Positions 8,363 to 17,971 of a stretch of 43,736 nucleotides of DNA are shown here, piece by piece. Source of the DNA: Kiritimatiellia bacterium (GTDB lineage: Bacteria > Verrucomicrobiota > Kiritimatiellia > RFP12 > UBA3636); contig JAFUOX010000030.1 in the NCBI GenBank assembly GCA_017481725.1, forward strand, positions 1 through 43,736. Direction: 5' to 3'. The notes below the pieces were generated by a model. The model had not been told where the DNA came from. It made no database searches and was given only the letters and a program-made list of their open reading frames with translations. Position 1 is the stretch's first letter; each line of letters starts with the position of its first letter. The translations under genes were made by a program, and so were the position numbers.

Positions 8363-8947
8363 CTATTTTGCTTCCTCTACAAAGCAAACATTTTCCAACC
8401 CTGCATTACGAAGAACATCCAATAGCTTCATAGCATCTGCTAAAACTATATTCTTATCTGCATATATAAGAGCAGCCTTTTGCTTATACTGCTGACTTTC
8501 TTGGCGTAGCTTAGCCTCAAAGCTAGCATATCTATGTGGCATAGAAAGATTAAAACGCTCATCCTTAAAGAAAACGATTATAGAAGGCAATTTTTCAATT
8601 TCAGCAGTTTGCTCTTCAATACTAATGCTTAAAGAAGCTTGCTCTTGCCCCTCACTATTAGAGGCATCTGCATCTCTAGAATAAATAGAACGAGCTGTTA
8701 TTATAAATCCCGATTTTAATCCAGCGTGAGCACCCTTTGCAACTGGCAAATTAACTCTCTCGCCTGGCACTATGCTTAATGCATGAGAAAAATAAACATA
8801 AGCAAATGCTAACAAAAACAGATTAAACCAAGGCAAAATCAAAAAGAAAAAAGAATAAATCCTTACCTTTGGTTTATACTGCGTATAAAATCGATCTCTT
8901 CCATAAGATTGAGACCAATTAAATCGACTCTCCTTCGGCGAATTCAT
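8363..8947 (-). CDS. ExbD/TolR-like protein with Asn in place of the membrane Asp
   Basis: This 194-residue protein has one membrane helix near the N-terminus (about 30-52), a periplasmic region, and a C-terminal block (ALIYADKNIVLADAMKLLDVLRNAGL) typical of the ExbD/TolR fold. In ExbD and TolR the helix carries a proton-binding Asp after a Pro (P-x-x-D). Here the helix reads LPWFNLFLL, with Asn42 at that place (codon 8822-8824). No other acidic residue lies within the helix. The gene overlaps the ExbB start/stop junction by one base and is followed by the TonB-like gene, so it belongs to the complex by context. It may be a non-conducting or altered variant. Confidence 0.75.
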   Translation of the reverse strand: MNSPKESRFNWSQSYGRDRFYTQYKPKVRIYSFFFLILPWFNLFLLAFAYVYFSHALSIVPGERVNLPVAKGAHAGLKSGFIITARSIYSRDADASNSEGQEQASLSISIEEQTAEIEKLPSIIVFFKDERFNLSMPHRYASFEAKLRQESQQYKQKAALIYADKNIVLADAMKLLDVLRNAGLENVCFVEEAK

Positions 8948-9639
8948 TACACATTCTCTCCATTTACAGCACCTTCGGAACTCTCACCTGGTTGCACATC
9001 TAATAAAGAGCCACTATTGCCGCCCAAAAATTTATCATAAAAGTTTAAAAGCTCTGTACATGCATGACGCATATCTAAAATTAAACGATCAATCTTTATA
9101 ACCAACAAATAGAATCCAATATAACAAGGAATGGCCACCACCAATCCTGCAACCGTTGTTACACAGCCATAAATTAATCCTGGTGTAACATCTGCTGTTT
9201 GCACCATAGGAGACTCCGCCTGCATGGCAATTAATGAAGACAAAATGCCCAAAATAGTTCCAAGAATTCCAAGCATTGGAGTAATATGTGCAATCAATGA
9301 TAGAATTGATAGCCTACGCTCCATGCGCGAAATTTCTGCTGAAGCAATTTCATTCAAATCATTTTCAAATGTTTCACGGTTTTGTTGTTTATGAGAAATA
9401 GCTATTGAGGTTAAGCGCGCAACTGGACCCATTGTATCTTCACAGAGCAATTTTGCTTCTGCAACATTCCCTCGACTTATTGAATTAAAAATTCCTTGCA
9501 AAAAATCCGTAACATCAATTCTGGAACGGTGCAATTGTAGAGAACGCTCAAAAAACACTCCCAAACCAATAATACCCATTACAATAATAATCCAAATTAT
9601 TGGTCCGCCATTTTCAATAAAAAATCTTAAACTTAACAT
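8947..9639 (-). CDS. ExbB/TolQ/MotA-family proton channel subunit
   Basis: This 230-residue inner-membrane protein belongs to the MotA/TolQ/ExbB family. Predicted helices are at about 13-30, 114-138 and 155-181. The second contains PMLGILGTILGIL and the third YGCVTTVAGLVVAIP, with the conserved Thr pair (161-162) lining the ion path. It would form the pentameric channel that surrounds the ExbD-type subunit and powers TonB- or Tol-like work in the periplasm. It follows the TPR gene by 25 bases and overlaps the ExbD-like gene. Family assignment is firm; ExbB versus TolQ cannot be decided from sequence. Confidence 0.92.
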   Translation of the reverse strand: MLSLRFFIENGGPIIWIIIVMGIIGLGVFFERSLQLHRSRIDVTDFLQGIFNSISRGNVAEAKLLCEDTMGPVARLTSIAISHKQQNRETFENDLNEIASAEISRMERRLSILSLIAHITPMLGILGTILGILSSLIAMQAESPMVQTADVTPGLIYGCVTTVAGLVVAIPCYIGFYLLVIKIDRLILDMRHACTELLNFYDKFLGGNSGSLLDVQPGESSEGAVNGENV

Positions 9640-9664
9640 ATACCCTCTCTATCTAATTTAAACC

Positions 9665-12466
9665 CTATTTTCCATTGGAAATTAAGAGCTTCATATTTGC
9701 CGCTTGAATGCGCTCTAGCATCATCTTTGCCTCACCCGCAAATGGCAGTGAAGTATTTACTAGCCTACCGAGCAATTCTTCAGCTCGTTTTAAAGCTTCT
9801 GGAGTTCCCTGCTTCTCATATAAAGCAGTTGCATCTAGAATTGCTCTTGAATACCAAACAGAGCCACCAATTCCATTTAAATAATTTACCATATCTACAC
9901 CATCAGATTCTCGAGCGAAATTTTCTGTTTGTAGCACAACATCAGAATAGTAACCATTAATAGCCTCATCATACTTACCCTGCTTTTCATAGCATTTTGC
10001 CAGCTTGTATGATATTTGCATTGCAAAACTGTGGTGTTGATTAGAAGCAAGAAGCTCTTTGTATATTGGTATTGCCTCCTCATAACGGGTTGGATTATCC
10101 GCTCCCAATGTATAGAGGCAATCTGCCTGACGCATAATCGCTCTCTGCTTTAATTCCTCTGAGGTTGCATTTTTTGCTGCTTGAGCATAACTACGAACAG
10201 CATTATCAAATTGTAAGAGCTTACTTCTTGCCTCGCCATTCAAATATTGAACATCTGCTAGCATTAGCATACCCTTTTTGTCATACGTATCAGCCCATAT
10301 AGCTGTTTCTGTTATCACTGCATCATATTTTTCCTGACGCATCATAGCATAAATTGCTAAAAGATGAGCAATAGGTGCTTGTGGAGAGTTGTGCCATTTA
10401 TTACAAAAAGCCAAAAATCGCTTTTCTGCTTGCTCATATCGATAAGAATTAAAATCGTGCTTTGCTAGCCAAAAGTCTGCGTCCTTCACAAGTGGTGATT
10501 CAGGGAATTTTTCAAGGAAAGCAACGGTATTTGAATAAGCAGCATCCTGATGCCCTAAAGAATAAAGTGCTTCTGTTTTTAAAAATGCAGCACGAATTGA
10601 AGCCTCACCACCATCTTTTACTTGTTCAGCCTGCTCAAAGCTAGCAAGTGCATCTGCATAGCGACTTGTCTTTAGCAAAACCAACCCTCGTCCCAACAAA
10701 GCTAAACCATAGCTTTCTCTAGGGCTCTCAGAAGAAAGCTCTATTAGCTTTGTATAAAAATCTAAAGCTAAAGCAAGCTCTCCATCTTCAACACAAAGAG
10801 CCGCAGAAGCAATTAACGCTGGCTCCATAAGTGCAATATTATCACTTCCAGCGAGTTGCTTGTAAATTATTTTAGCAGTTCCTAAATCAAATTTCTCAAT
10901 TGCTTGAGCATGGTATAGCTGACCTGTAATAAGCAGCTGCTCTTGTTCCTTAACACCAGATACAAGCATACCAAAACAATCTGCAGCCTGCATATATCGC
11001 TCTGATTTGTAATACGCCTCTCCAGCCTTGAAATTTGCGAGATTCTTTTTCCCATCATCACCAGCAATCTCACTAGCACGCTTAAAAAGTAGAGCTGCCT
11101 CATTTAGCCGACCCAACTGAACCAAGCAATCTCCTGAATCAACCATTATATCGTACTCGTAAGGATTTTTTGTAAATGAATGCAAATATAGTTGATATGC
11201 CCAAAAAGCTTGCTCATACTCTCCGCTTGCTTGGTAATTGCGGGCAACCTGTCGTAATATGCGAGCTACATACAATGAATTCGGTGCATATTCTAACAAA
11301 TTAGTAAGTTTTTGTTTTACTTCATCAAAATGCTTTGTAGAAGCCAACACCTGAATAAGAATTTCTGTACAAAACATTCTCTCTTCAGAAGAATAGACTG
11401 CTTCAACAGATGATGTTGCTGTGGCAATTGCTGCTTCTACTTCCTTTGCTTGCTTTCCCTTTGTTTGTGCTAAAGCAAGTGCATAATTACATAAAAGTAA
11501 GGATTTAACTCGTGGAGAAACCTTGCTTAATAAATTTTCATTATTGCTATTTTCAAAAAGCGCAACTGCATTAGAAGTCTGACCATTTATAAGGAGAAGC
11601 TCCATATTAAAAAGAAGTGCTGTTGCCTTGAGATTTGTGTTTGAGCTCTGCTCTTCAATTAATTGCTTAAGGACAGCTTCTGCTTCATTAGGCTTATTAA
11701 GCTGAAATAGCACCTGTGCATAGCCAAGCTTAAAGAAAGCCACAGATTCACCACAAAGAGGATCTGTTGTTGGTGGCAATCTTTTTGTTGCATAATGAAC
11801 AGCGGCCTCTTCAAGCTCCCCAACAAGAACCAACTCATAACAAAGCCTACGAAGCACCTCTAAACGCAAAAAATCATATTTAAACTCATTTTTGATAATT
11901 AATTCACGCAAAATTCTAATTGCTTCAACACGCTTATTCAAATCAGCCAAGCAACATGCCTTCCAAAATTGGGCTGCTTCATTTAACTCTACTGGGCATG
12001 CTTCAATTGATGAATTTCCCCAAATTTCACCAAATTTTTCTTTTGAATCTAATAGCTCTATGCAGCTCTCTGGACCTAATATTTCTTTTTGATTAACAAA
12101 CATTACGATATGAAACAATAGCTCAGCATCAATAGAAGAGAAATCTGTACATTTTTGAAGCTGCTCACGGGCAAGCTTATTTGCTGTAGGAAAAACACCA
12201 TCATCAAAAGCTGCTATAGCAAGCTTTGTTTTATCAGAGATTTCTATTACCTTTTGTGCAATAGCTTGATCTGCTTGCCCAACACGATTTGTTTCTGCCT
12301 CAACAAGTGCTACTGTTGCATTTGTTTGCACAAGAACAGGCTGCACAACACTTGATGTATTTGTCTCTATTTGAGCAAAAACAACACATGAGCAAAAAGA
12401 CACTGCTAATACTACAAGTCCCTGCCACAAACTTTTTTTACAAAAACAACTTAAATAAAACATCAT
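9665..12466 (-). CDS. Exported tetratricopeptide-repeat protein
   Basis: The protein is about 933 residues from the ATG at 12466; the frame stays open to 12520, but that would bury the signal peptide. Residues 2-32 form a signal peptide with a hydrophobic core (LVVLAVSFCSCVVFA). The rest is a long series of TPR helix pairs, for example ALASFEQAEQ, YKSERYMQAADCF and KCYEKQGKYDEAINGYY, suggesting a periplasmic scaffold. It is the first gene of a unit with ExbB, ExbD-like and TonB-like proteins, an order I have seen in PVC-group genomes. It probably organises the energy-transducing complex or its outer-membrane partner. No enzymatic motif is visible. Confidence 0.85.
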   Translation of the reverse strand: MMFYLSCFCKKSLWQGLVVLAVSFCSCVVFAQIETNTSSVVQPVLVQTNATVALVEAETNRVGQADQAIAQKVIEISDKTKLAIAAFDDGVFPTANKLAREQLQKCTDFSSIDAELLFHIVMFVNQKEILGPESCIELLDSKEKFGEIWGNSSIEACPVELNEAAQFWKACCLADLNKRVEAIRILRELIIKNEFKYDFLRLEVLRRLCYELVLVGELEEAAVHYATKRLPPTTDPLCGESVAFFKLGYAQVLFQLNKPNEAEAVLKQLIEEQSSNTNLKATALLFNMELLLINGQTSNAVALFENSNNENLLSKVSPRVKSLLLCNYALALAQTKGKQAKEVEAAIATATSSVEAVYSSEERMFCTEILIQVLASTKHFDEVKQKLTNLLEYAPNSLYVARILRQVARNYQASGEYEQAFWAYQLYLHSFTKNPYEYDIMVDSGDCLVQLGRLNEAALLFKRASEIAGDDGKKNLANFKAGEAYYKSERYMQAADCFGMLVSGVKEQEQLLITGQLYHAQAIEKFDLGTAKIIYKQLAGSDNIALMEPALIASAALCVEDGELALALDFYTKLIELSSESPRESYGLALLGRGLVLLKTSRYADALASFEQAEQVKDGGEASIRAAFLKTEALYSLGHQDAAYSNTVAFLEKFPESPLVKDADFWLAKHDFNSYRYEQAEKRFLAFCNKWHNSPQAPIAHLLAIYAMMRQEKYDAVITETAIWADTYDKKGMLMLADVQYLNGEARSKLLQFDNAVRSYAQAAKNATSEELKQRAIMRQADCLYTLGADNPTRYEEAIPIYKELLASNQHHSFAMQISYKLAKCYEKQGKYDEAINGYYSDVVLQTENFARESDGVDMVNYLNGIGGSVWYSRAILDATALYEKQGTPEALKRAEELLGRLVNTSLPFAGEAKMMLERIQAANMKLLISNGK

Positions 12467-12499
12467 TTTTATTCCACATCTAAAAATACAATTTATAAT

Positions 12500-12528
12500 A
12501 TTGTAACATAGAAAAAGCATATCGGCAA
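12500..12528 (-). promoter_or_regulatory. Sigma-70-type promoter for the TPR/Exb/TonB unit
   Basis: The minus strand reads TTGCCG, a 17-base spacer, then TACAAT. The -10 box is one arm of a small palindrome (TACAAT/ATTGTA, 12487-12505) that could be an operator. Transcription would start about 25-30 bases before the ATG at 12466. Confidence 0.55.
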
Positions 12529-13063
12529 TAGATAATCACAAAATCAAAAATTTGGAAAATTGCATAATTAAATGAGTAGGGGTAATTAGGCAAAAAACCA
12601 CATATTTTCAGCAGAAAATAATAGTGTTTTTATATAGAATAAAGACCGTAGGATACTGGAAAAAACAAAGTCTCAAAAGACGAATTTAAGAAAATAGAAC
12701 GTAATTCCTTTAGAAAAACTTTATCTGAGAAAAAGACATAAAAAAAACAAAGAAGGTTTTTATTCTATTTATGCAGCCAATATAATAACCCAGAACAATG
12801 TTCCTAGTTTAAAACATCTAAATCAGCTATACGCAACTTTTTAAAAGAAGGTAAGTTAGGAAGATTAACGTATAAGGATGCATTAGTCATAAAACACCGC
12901 AACCGAAACCACAAAAAAATACTACTCCACATATTATACCGAAAAACTTCATTTCAGAGGCTCGTAAAAAAATAACAGAGAAATAAAAATCATACACTTA
13001 ATCTTGCAATTTACGAGCCTATTTTTTATAGATACATTCTCTTTATCCTTGGCTTAAGGTACT
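12529..13063 (+). pseudogene. Gene-free region with a possible decayed plus-strand gene
   Basis: No intact gene is visible here. The plus strand shows three successive open stretches in different frames, all lysine-rich. The last reads IRNFLKEGKLGRLTYKDAL, continues for about 30 more residues and stops at 12973-12975. The middle one (about 12698-12843) reads EKLYLRKRHKKNKEGF and on. None has a convincing start, and I recognise no family. Just beyond the last stop is a perfect 11-base inverted repeat (12958-12968 and 13010-13020) followed by a T run, as for a plus-strand terminator. This arrangement hints at a decayed gene. AT-rich DNA can also give lysine-rich open frames by chance. Confidence 0.25.
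12958..13027 (+). terminator. 11-base inverted repeat with T run
   Basis: AGGCTCGTAAA at 12958-12968 is exactly complementary to TTTACGAGCCT at 13010-13020, with a 41-base loop, and ATTTTTT follows on the plus strand. The loop is long for a terminator. It may instead be a remnant of inserted DNA, or a structure at the end of the metH transcript read from the other strand. Confidence 0.35.
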
Positions 13064-15517
13064 TTAACCTAGCGAAACACTGCAAGCATAGCGAACTGCA
13101 CCCATTGCATCCTTGGAATAGAAGTCTGCGCCAATTTTATCAGCATACTCCTGAGTGAGCACTGCTCCACCGACCATTACCTTTACAGGCAGCTTTGCTT
13201 CTCGGAGCTGCTTAATGGTTTCTTCCATTGCTCCAACAGTTGTTGTCATAAGAGCAGAAAGCCCAACTAGCTTTACATCATGCATTTTTACTGCTTCAAC
13301 CACAGCCTCTGAAGGAACATCCTTGCCTAGGTCAATCACCTCAAAGCCATAATTTTCTAGCAATACCTTTACGATATTTTTACCGATATCGTGGATATCG
13401 CCCTTAACGGTTGCAATAACCACCTTGCCACGAGCTTCACGCTTTTCGCCATTATTGATGAGATATGCCTTGATTGAATCAAATGCCGCTTTAGCCGCAT
13501 CTGCACTCATCAATAGCTGTGGAAGGAACACCTTGCCACGCTCAAAGCCAGAACCAACCTCATCAAGAGCAGGAACAAGCTGCTCGTTGATTATATCAAG
13601 GGAATCCATTGATTTAATTAGCTCTGCAGCAATTTCTCCTGCCTGCTTACACATACCACGCTTGATTGCTTGTGCTAGCTCGCTCTGCTGCACAGTTGAT
13701 ATAGCTGAAGCATCGGCTGCTTGTTGCGTAGCTTTGCTTGTAGACGCAACTGCTTGCTCTTGAGCCTGTGCACTCGTGTGGAAAGCAATGTAATCAGCAC
13801 AATTTTCATCAAGCCCACGCAATGCTCGGTATGATGTATAGGCACTACGCATACCTACTGCATTTGGATTGATGATTGCAGAGGAAAGTCCACGCTCTAA
13901 TGCCATCGTATAGAAGCTTGCATTTACTCTCTCTCTCATTGGCAAACCAAATGACACATTAGACACACCTAGAATTGTGTTTACCTTTAGCTCCTTTGAG
14001 ATATATTCAAGTGCATCAAGTGTTACATTCGCAGCATTTTTGTCTGAGCTAATAGTCATACAAAGCACATCAATAACAATATCCTTTGCTTTGATACCAT
14101 ACTCGGCAGCTGTTTCTATAATGCGCTTTGCAATAGCAATGCGTCCCTCCGCAGCTTCAGGGATCCCTTTTTCATCAAGTGTTAGACCAACGACTACTCC
14201 TCCATATTTCTTAATAAGTGGGAATACGCTGTGCATTGACTCCTGCTTGCCATTAACAGAGTTGACCATAGGCTTACCATTATAGCAACGCATTGCACGC
14301 TCCATAGCAACTGGGTCTGAAGTATCTATCTGCAATGGAAGATTCAATACCGTTTGCAACTGAGAAACCACATTTGGTAGCATTGCCTTTTCATCTATTT
14401 CTGGCAATCCAACATTTACATCAAGAATATGTGCACCATTATCAAACTGTGCCAACCCCTCTTTTAGGATATAATCAATATCGTTATCCCGTAATGCTTG
14501 CTTAAAGCGCTTTTTACCTGTTGGGTTGATTCTTTCGCCAACAATCACCGAGTCATCTAGTTTAAGCTCTACTGCATGAGTATAAGAAGAAACAAAGGTT
14601 AGCCCTTTATCTGTTGTAGGAATTGGTGCAATACTAGAAGCTATTGCTGAAACCTCACGGATATGCTCTGGCGTTGTACCACAGCAGCCACCCGCCATGC
14701 GTATTCCCGCACGAATCATTTCCTCAACATGCGCTGCAAATTCTGCTGCATTGATATCAAAAACTGTCTTGCCTGACTCGACGCGAGGAAGACCAGCATT
14801 TGGCATCACAAGAGTGGGGATTGAGGCTATTGCAGCTAACTCAAGTGCAAGCGGCTTCATATGGACAGGACCTAGTCCACAATTCATACCGATGGCATCG
14901 ACTCGCAAGCCCTCAAGCAATGCGACCACTGCACGTAGATTAGCCCCTGTGAGTAGCTGCCCCTTTTCATCAAAAGCAACTGATGCAATTACAGGAAGCG
15001 AGCAATTCTCCTTTGCTGCAAGAACAGCCGCCTTTAGCTCCATAGTGTCGCTCATTGTTTCAATAAGCACCACATCAAATCCGCCAATCTGAACTGCCTT
15101 TGAAATCACTTCTGCAAATGCATTATAAGCATCATCAAAGCTTACGTCCCCCAATGGCTTAAGGAGCTTACCTAATGGGCCAACATCAAGTGCAACAAGC
15201 TTCTGCTGCCCTTTTGCTGTAAATTTTTCTCGTGCAGCATTTGCATTATTGATTGCTGAGGCTAACACCTGGTCAAGAGTGAATTCGGCTGGCAATTCTG
15301 CTAGCTTATAGCGATTTACGCCAAATGTATTTGTTGAAACAAAATCTGACCCACTATCATAGTAGCGAGTGTGAATATCTATCAACACATCAGGATGTGT
15401 AATATTCCATACCTCAGGGAGCTCCCCAGGCTTAAGTCCACTTGCTTGAAGCAGCGTACCCATTGCTCCATCAGCAATAAGTATCTTTTTCTCCAATAAA
15501 TCTAAAAAGGCTGACAT
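13064..15517 (-). CDS. metH: Cobalamin-dependent methionine synthase, short form
   Basis: This 817-residue enzyme transfers the methyl group of methyltetrahydrofolate through cobalamin to homocysteine. The homocysteine-binding barrel covers about 1-295, with zinc ligands Cys213 and Cys278-Cys279. The pterin-binding barrel spans about 320-580 (INPTGKKRFK at 330-339). The cap domain is about 610-690, and the B12-binding domain about 690-817 with DIHDIG (707-712, His709 the cobalt ligand). The C-terminal reactivation domain of the 1227-residue E. coli enzyme is absent; a separate activation protein is encoded two bases upstream. A low-complexity Ala/Gln/Ser linker (about 580-612) separates the pterin and cap regions. 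metF lies just upstream, so three steps of the methyl branch are co-expressed. Confidence 0.96.
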   Translation of the reverse strand: MSAFLDLLEKKILIADGAMGTLLQASGLKPGELPEVWNITHPDVLIDIHTRYYDSGSDFVSTNTFGVNRYKLAELPAEFTLDQVLASAINNANAAREKFTAKGQQKLVALDVGPLGKLLKPLGDVSFDDAYNAFAEVISKAVQIGGFDVVLIETMSDTMELKAAVLAAKENCSLPVIASVAFDEKGQLLTGANLRAVVALLEGLRVDAIGMNCGLGPVHMKPLALELAAIASIPTLVMPNAGLPRVESGKTVFDINAAEFAAHVEEMIRAGIRMAGGCCGTTPEHIREVSAIASSIAPIPTTDKGLTFVSSYTHAVELKLDDSVIVGERINPTGKKRFKQALRDNDIDYILKEGLAQFDNGAHILDVNVGLPEIDEKAMLPNVVSQLQTVLNLPLQIDTSDPVAMERAMRCYNGKPMVNSVNGKQESMHSVFPLIKKYGGVVVGLTLDEKGIPEAAEGRIAIAKRIIETAAEYGIKAKDIVIDVLCMTISSDKNAANVTLDALEYISKELKVNTILGVSNVSFGLPMRERVNASFYTMALERGLSSAIINPNAVGMRSAYTSYRALRGLDENCADYIAFHTSAQAQEQAVASTSKATQQAADASAISTVQQSELAQAIKRGMCKQAGEIAAELIKSMDSLDIINEQLVPALDEVGSGFERGKVFLPQLLMSADAAKAAFDSIKAYLINNGEKREARGKVVIATVKGDIHDIGKNIVKVLLENYGFEVIDLGKDVPSEAVVEAVKMHDVKLVGLSALMTTTVGAMEETIKQLREAKLPVKVMVGGAVLTQEYADKIGADFYSKDAMGAVRYACSVSLG

Positions 15518-15519
15518 TC

Positions 15520-16185
15520 TTACTTGTCCTTTCTAAAGGCACAATTATGCAATGAACAACAAGAGCAATCGTGATGCTCAAGAGGATTTGCTCCTGGCTT
15601 ATAAGCGACACCGATGACTGCACTAACGCTCTTTGTTGGTGTCATCACTAATCCATCTGTAAGTGTTACACCAACACGACGCGCTGCATCGACCTGACGA
15701 AGAAATTCTGGCTGGACTTGAATTGATAAGTCCCCATAACCAGGAGAAAAGCGAGGAAGCAAGCATAGCCCTGCATCAATATCTTCCTTTGTGAGAAGCT
15801 CTGTCTCTAGTTCATCGCAATAGCTTTCAAGCATAGACGCTGCCACAGCCTGAACCATTACCTGCTTCTCAACACCACGGGCAGCTGCCTGCATTAGCTC
15901 CCGATCTATCTCTGAGCCAAGTGTTGCACAAAAGAGAATTGCTTCATCACACGCCTCAAGCTTTGTGGCAAGGTCCTTACTATTAAGCACAAAGCCATTC
16001 TCAAAAGCAACATAGTCCCCAGTATTAAGCACTATTGCAAGGCGCACTGCATGATAGCGGCAATGAGCAACCTTTGCAAGCTCCTCATAGACTTCGTTTA
16101 GCTTTTGTTTCTGCTCTTCTGTTGCTTCTTCACTTGTTTTATAGCCCATATATCGTAGAGCTTCTGAAAGATTAAATGTAGCCAT
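15520..16185 (-). CDS. Methionine synthase activation-domain protein
   Basis: This 221-residue protein matches the stand-alone form of the MetH activation domain. The S-adenosylmethionine-binding region shows RFSPGYGDLSIQ and LVMTPTKSVSAVIGV, both characteristic of the Met_synt_B12 family. A cysteine cluster (CSCCSLHNC) closes the protein and resembles the terminal CxxC-type cluster of other stand-alone members. It would support reductive remethylation of oxidised cobalamin in the short MetH encoded two bases downstream. It is preceded by metF at a 15-base distance. The pairing of a truncated MetH with this protein is known in Thermotogae and several anaerobes. Confidence 0.88.
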   Translation of the reverse strand: MATFNLSEALRYMGYKTSEEATEEQKQKLNEVYEELAKVAHCRYHAVRLAIVLNTGDYVAFENGFVLNSKDLATKLEACDEAILFCATLGSEIDRELMQAAARGVEKQVMVQAVAASMLESYCDELETELLTKEDIDAGLCLLPRFSPGYGDLSIQVQPEFLRQVDAARRVGVTLTDGLVMTPTKSVSAVIGVAYKPGANPLEHHDCSCCSLHNCAFRKDK

Positions 16186-16200
16186 AGCTTTAAAAAGTTA

Positions 16201-17070
16201 TTAATCGTTAATGATGGATGATAAATTATTCATTATACCTTGGGCAATTTCCGGCTTATTCATAGTGTAAATATGAATTGCTTTTACGCCATTTGCAATT
16301 AAGTCAATTATTTGCTCAGTAGCATAAGCAATTCCTGCCTGTGCCATTGTATCAGGCTTGTCGCCAAACCTATCAACAATCGCCTTAAAGCGTTGAGGTA
16401 AATATGTGCCAGAAAGCTTACAAATGCGTGCTATCTGCTTCGCATTTGTCACAGGCATAATCCCAGCAACAATTGGCACTGTTATTCCACGCTCACGTGC
16501 CTTATAGAGAAATCTATAAAGAATATCGTTATCAAAAAACATTTGAGTTGTTAGGAAATCAACTCCAGCATCAACCTTACGCTTAAGATTATCTAAATCT
16601 GTATCAATATGATCGCTTTCAACATGCCCCTCTGGGTAGCACGCACCTCCTACACAAAAATCGCCATTTTTGTGAATTTCCTCAACAAGCTCACTGGCAT
16701 AATGAAAATCACCTGCAGGAACAAAGCTTGAATCAGGTGGAATATCTCCACGCAAAGCAAGTATATTTTCAATGCCCTTTGCTTTAAGCTGTGCTAAAGT
16801 ATCAGCTATCGTTTCCTTTGAGGAAAGCAAGCAAGTCAAATGCGACAATGCTGGAACAGAGCATTCATTCTGCACGAAGCCAGCAATTTCTGCTGTATGC
16901 CAGCCAATTCCGCCCCCTGCTCCATACGTTACACTCATAAAGCTTGGATTAAGCTCACATAGCTTGTGAACCGCATTTTTCACACTATCAAATGCGGTAC
17001 TTTGCTTTGGAGGAAATACCTCAAGCGAAACAGACACCTTCTTGGTTGCCAATATATCTCTAATTTTCAT
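16201..17070 (-). CDS. metF: 5,10-methylenetetrahydrofolate reductase
   Basis: This 289-residue flavoprotein reduces methylene-THF to methyl-THF, the methyl donor for the MetH encoded two genes downstream. Family features are SLEVFPPK near the N-terminus (Glu17 is the expected catalytic acid), the LRGDIPPD loop, and DFLTTQMFFDN with its conserved Gln. Length fits bacterial MetF. It starts 15 bases after the stop of a glycosyltransferase gene on the same strand. There is therefore no leader long enough for a SAM or cobalamin riboswitch, so control must lie upstream in the operon or elsewhere. Confidence 0.96.
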   Translation of the reverse strand: MKIRDILATKKVSVSLEVFPPKQSTAFDSVKNAVHKLCELNPSFMSVTYGAGGGIGWHTAEIAGFVQNECSVPALSHLTCLLSSKETIADTLAQLKAKGIENILALRGDIPPDSSFVPAGDFHYASELVEEIHKNGDFCVGGACYPEGHVESDHIDTDLDNLKRKVDAGVDFLTTQMFFDNDILYRFLYKARERGITVPIVAGIMPVTNAKQIARICKLSGTYLPQRFKAIVDRFGDKPDTMAQAGIAYATEQIIDLIANGVKAIHIYTMNKPEIAQGIMNNLSSIIND

Positions 17071-17085
17071 AATAGCACCTAAAAC

Positions 17086-17967
17086 CTACTTATTTAAAAA
17101 TTTTATCCTACGAATTTCCCCAACTATCCACCACGGATGTACTAAACAAATAATGAAATACTTAATCGCACAAAAGCCCATAAATAAGAAATTTTTATTT
17201 TTTAAAAGCTGCCATAGATGTAGTCGCATAGCTGTTGGTACATTGTAATAGTCCAAAACATCCCGAGCCTCTTTTTTAGAGAATAAGCTTGAATACTTTT
17301 CGACTATTTGTCTCATAAGCCTATTGCTACGATAAATATCATTATGAATTGACGCTGTACGGCTTTTTTGATGGACGCGACAAAAAACATGACTCTTATG
17401 TTGTGCCTTTGCCTTGTAGCCTGCATTTATTATACCTAAAAAGAAATCATAATCCTCCAAGCCTCTAGCAAAAGAAATATCAAATCCAACTTTGCGAGCA
17501 ACACTCATTCTAACCAATGAGCACATAACAATTATATTTCTATGCTTCATTTTTTCAACAGAAAATTCCTCTGAAACAACCTCAAATTCATTTGCTCCAA
17601 AATATGTTCTATCTGAATAAACTATTGCTAGGCTTTCATCTCCAGTTGAAATATCTCTAAAACTTTGCTCAATAAAATCTGTTGCTAAATAATCATCTGC
17701 ATCTAAGAATAGCAACCACTCACCCTTCGCTTCATCAAGCATTGCATTTCTTAGCTGACAAATACCCTTATGCTCGTAGCGGATATAGCGAACTTTATCG
17801 CCATACTCTGCCACAATTTCTTCAGTATTGTCAGTACTACCATCATCCGCGACAATGATTTCGCATGGTGGCAGAGTCTGCTCAAGAGCACTATTTATTG
17901 CTTCTTTTATGTATTGTCCGTAGTTATAGGTTGTTATAACTATAGAAACAAAAGGTTTATTTTTCAT
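17086..17967 (-). CDS. Family 2 glycosyltransferase
   Basis: This 293-residue GT-A enzyme has VSIVITTYNYGQYI at 7-20, the nucleotide-site ADDGS at 40-44 and the metal-binding DADD at 89-92. An acceptor-side ED pair occurs in GLEDYDF. The C-terminal third is basic and hydrophobic (around 230-280), suggesting membrane association. The donor and acceptor sugars cannot be inferred. It is placed between an unknown gene and metF in a long minus-strand unit, with small gaps on both sides, but has no evident functional link to folate metabolism. It is unrelated in detail to the other glycosyltransferase at 6.7-7.6 kb. Confidence 0.88.
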   Translation of the reverse strand: MKNKPFVSIVITTYNYGQYIKEAINSALEQTLPPCEIIVADDGSTDNTEEIVAEYGDKVRYIRYEHKGICQLRNAMLDEAKGEWLLFLDADDYLATDFIEQSFRDISTGDESLAIVYSDRTYFGANEFEVVSEEFSVEKMKHRNIIVMCSLVRMSVARKVGFDISFARGLEDYDFFLGIINAGYKAKAQHKSHVFCRVHQKSRTASIHNDIYRSNRLMRQIVEKYSSLFSKKEARDVLDYYNVPTAMRLHLWQLLKNKNFLFMGFCAIKYFIICLVHPWWIVGEIRRIKFLNK

Positions 17968-17971
17968 TCTT

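Noticed and set aside
17071..17085. SAM or cobalamin riboswitch before metF
   Set aside because: Only 15 bases separate metF from the upstream glycosyltransferase gene, too few for a riboswitch.
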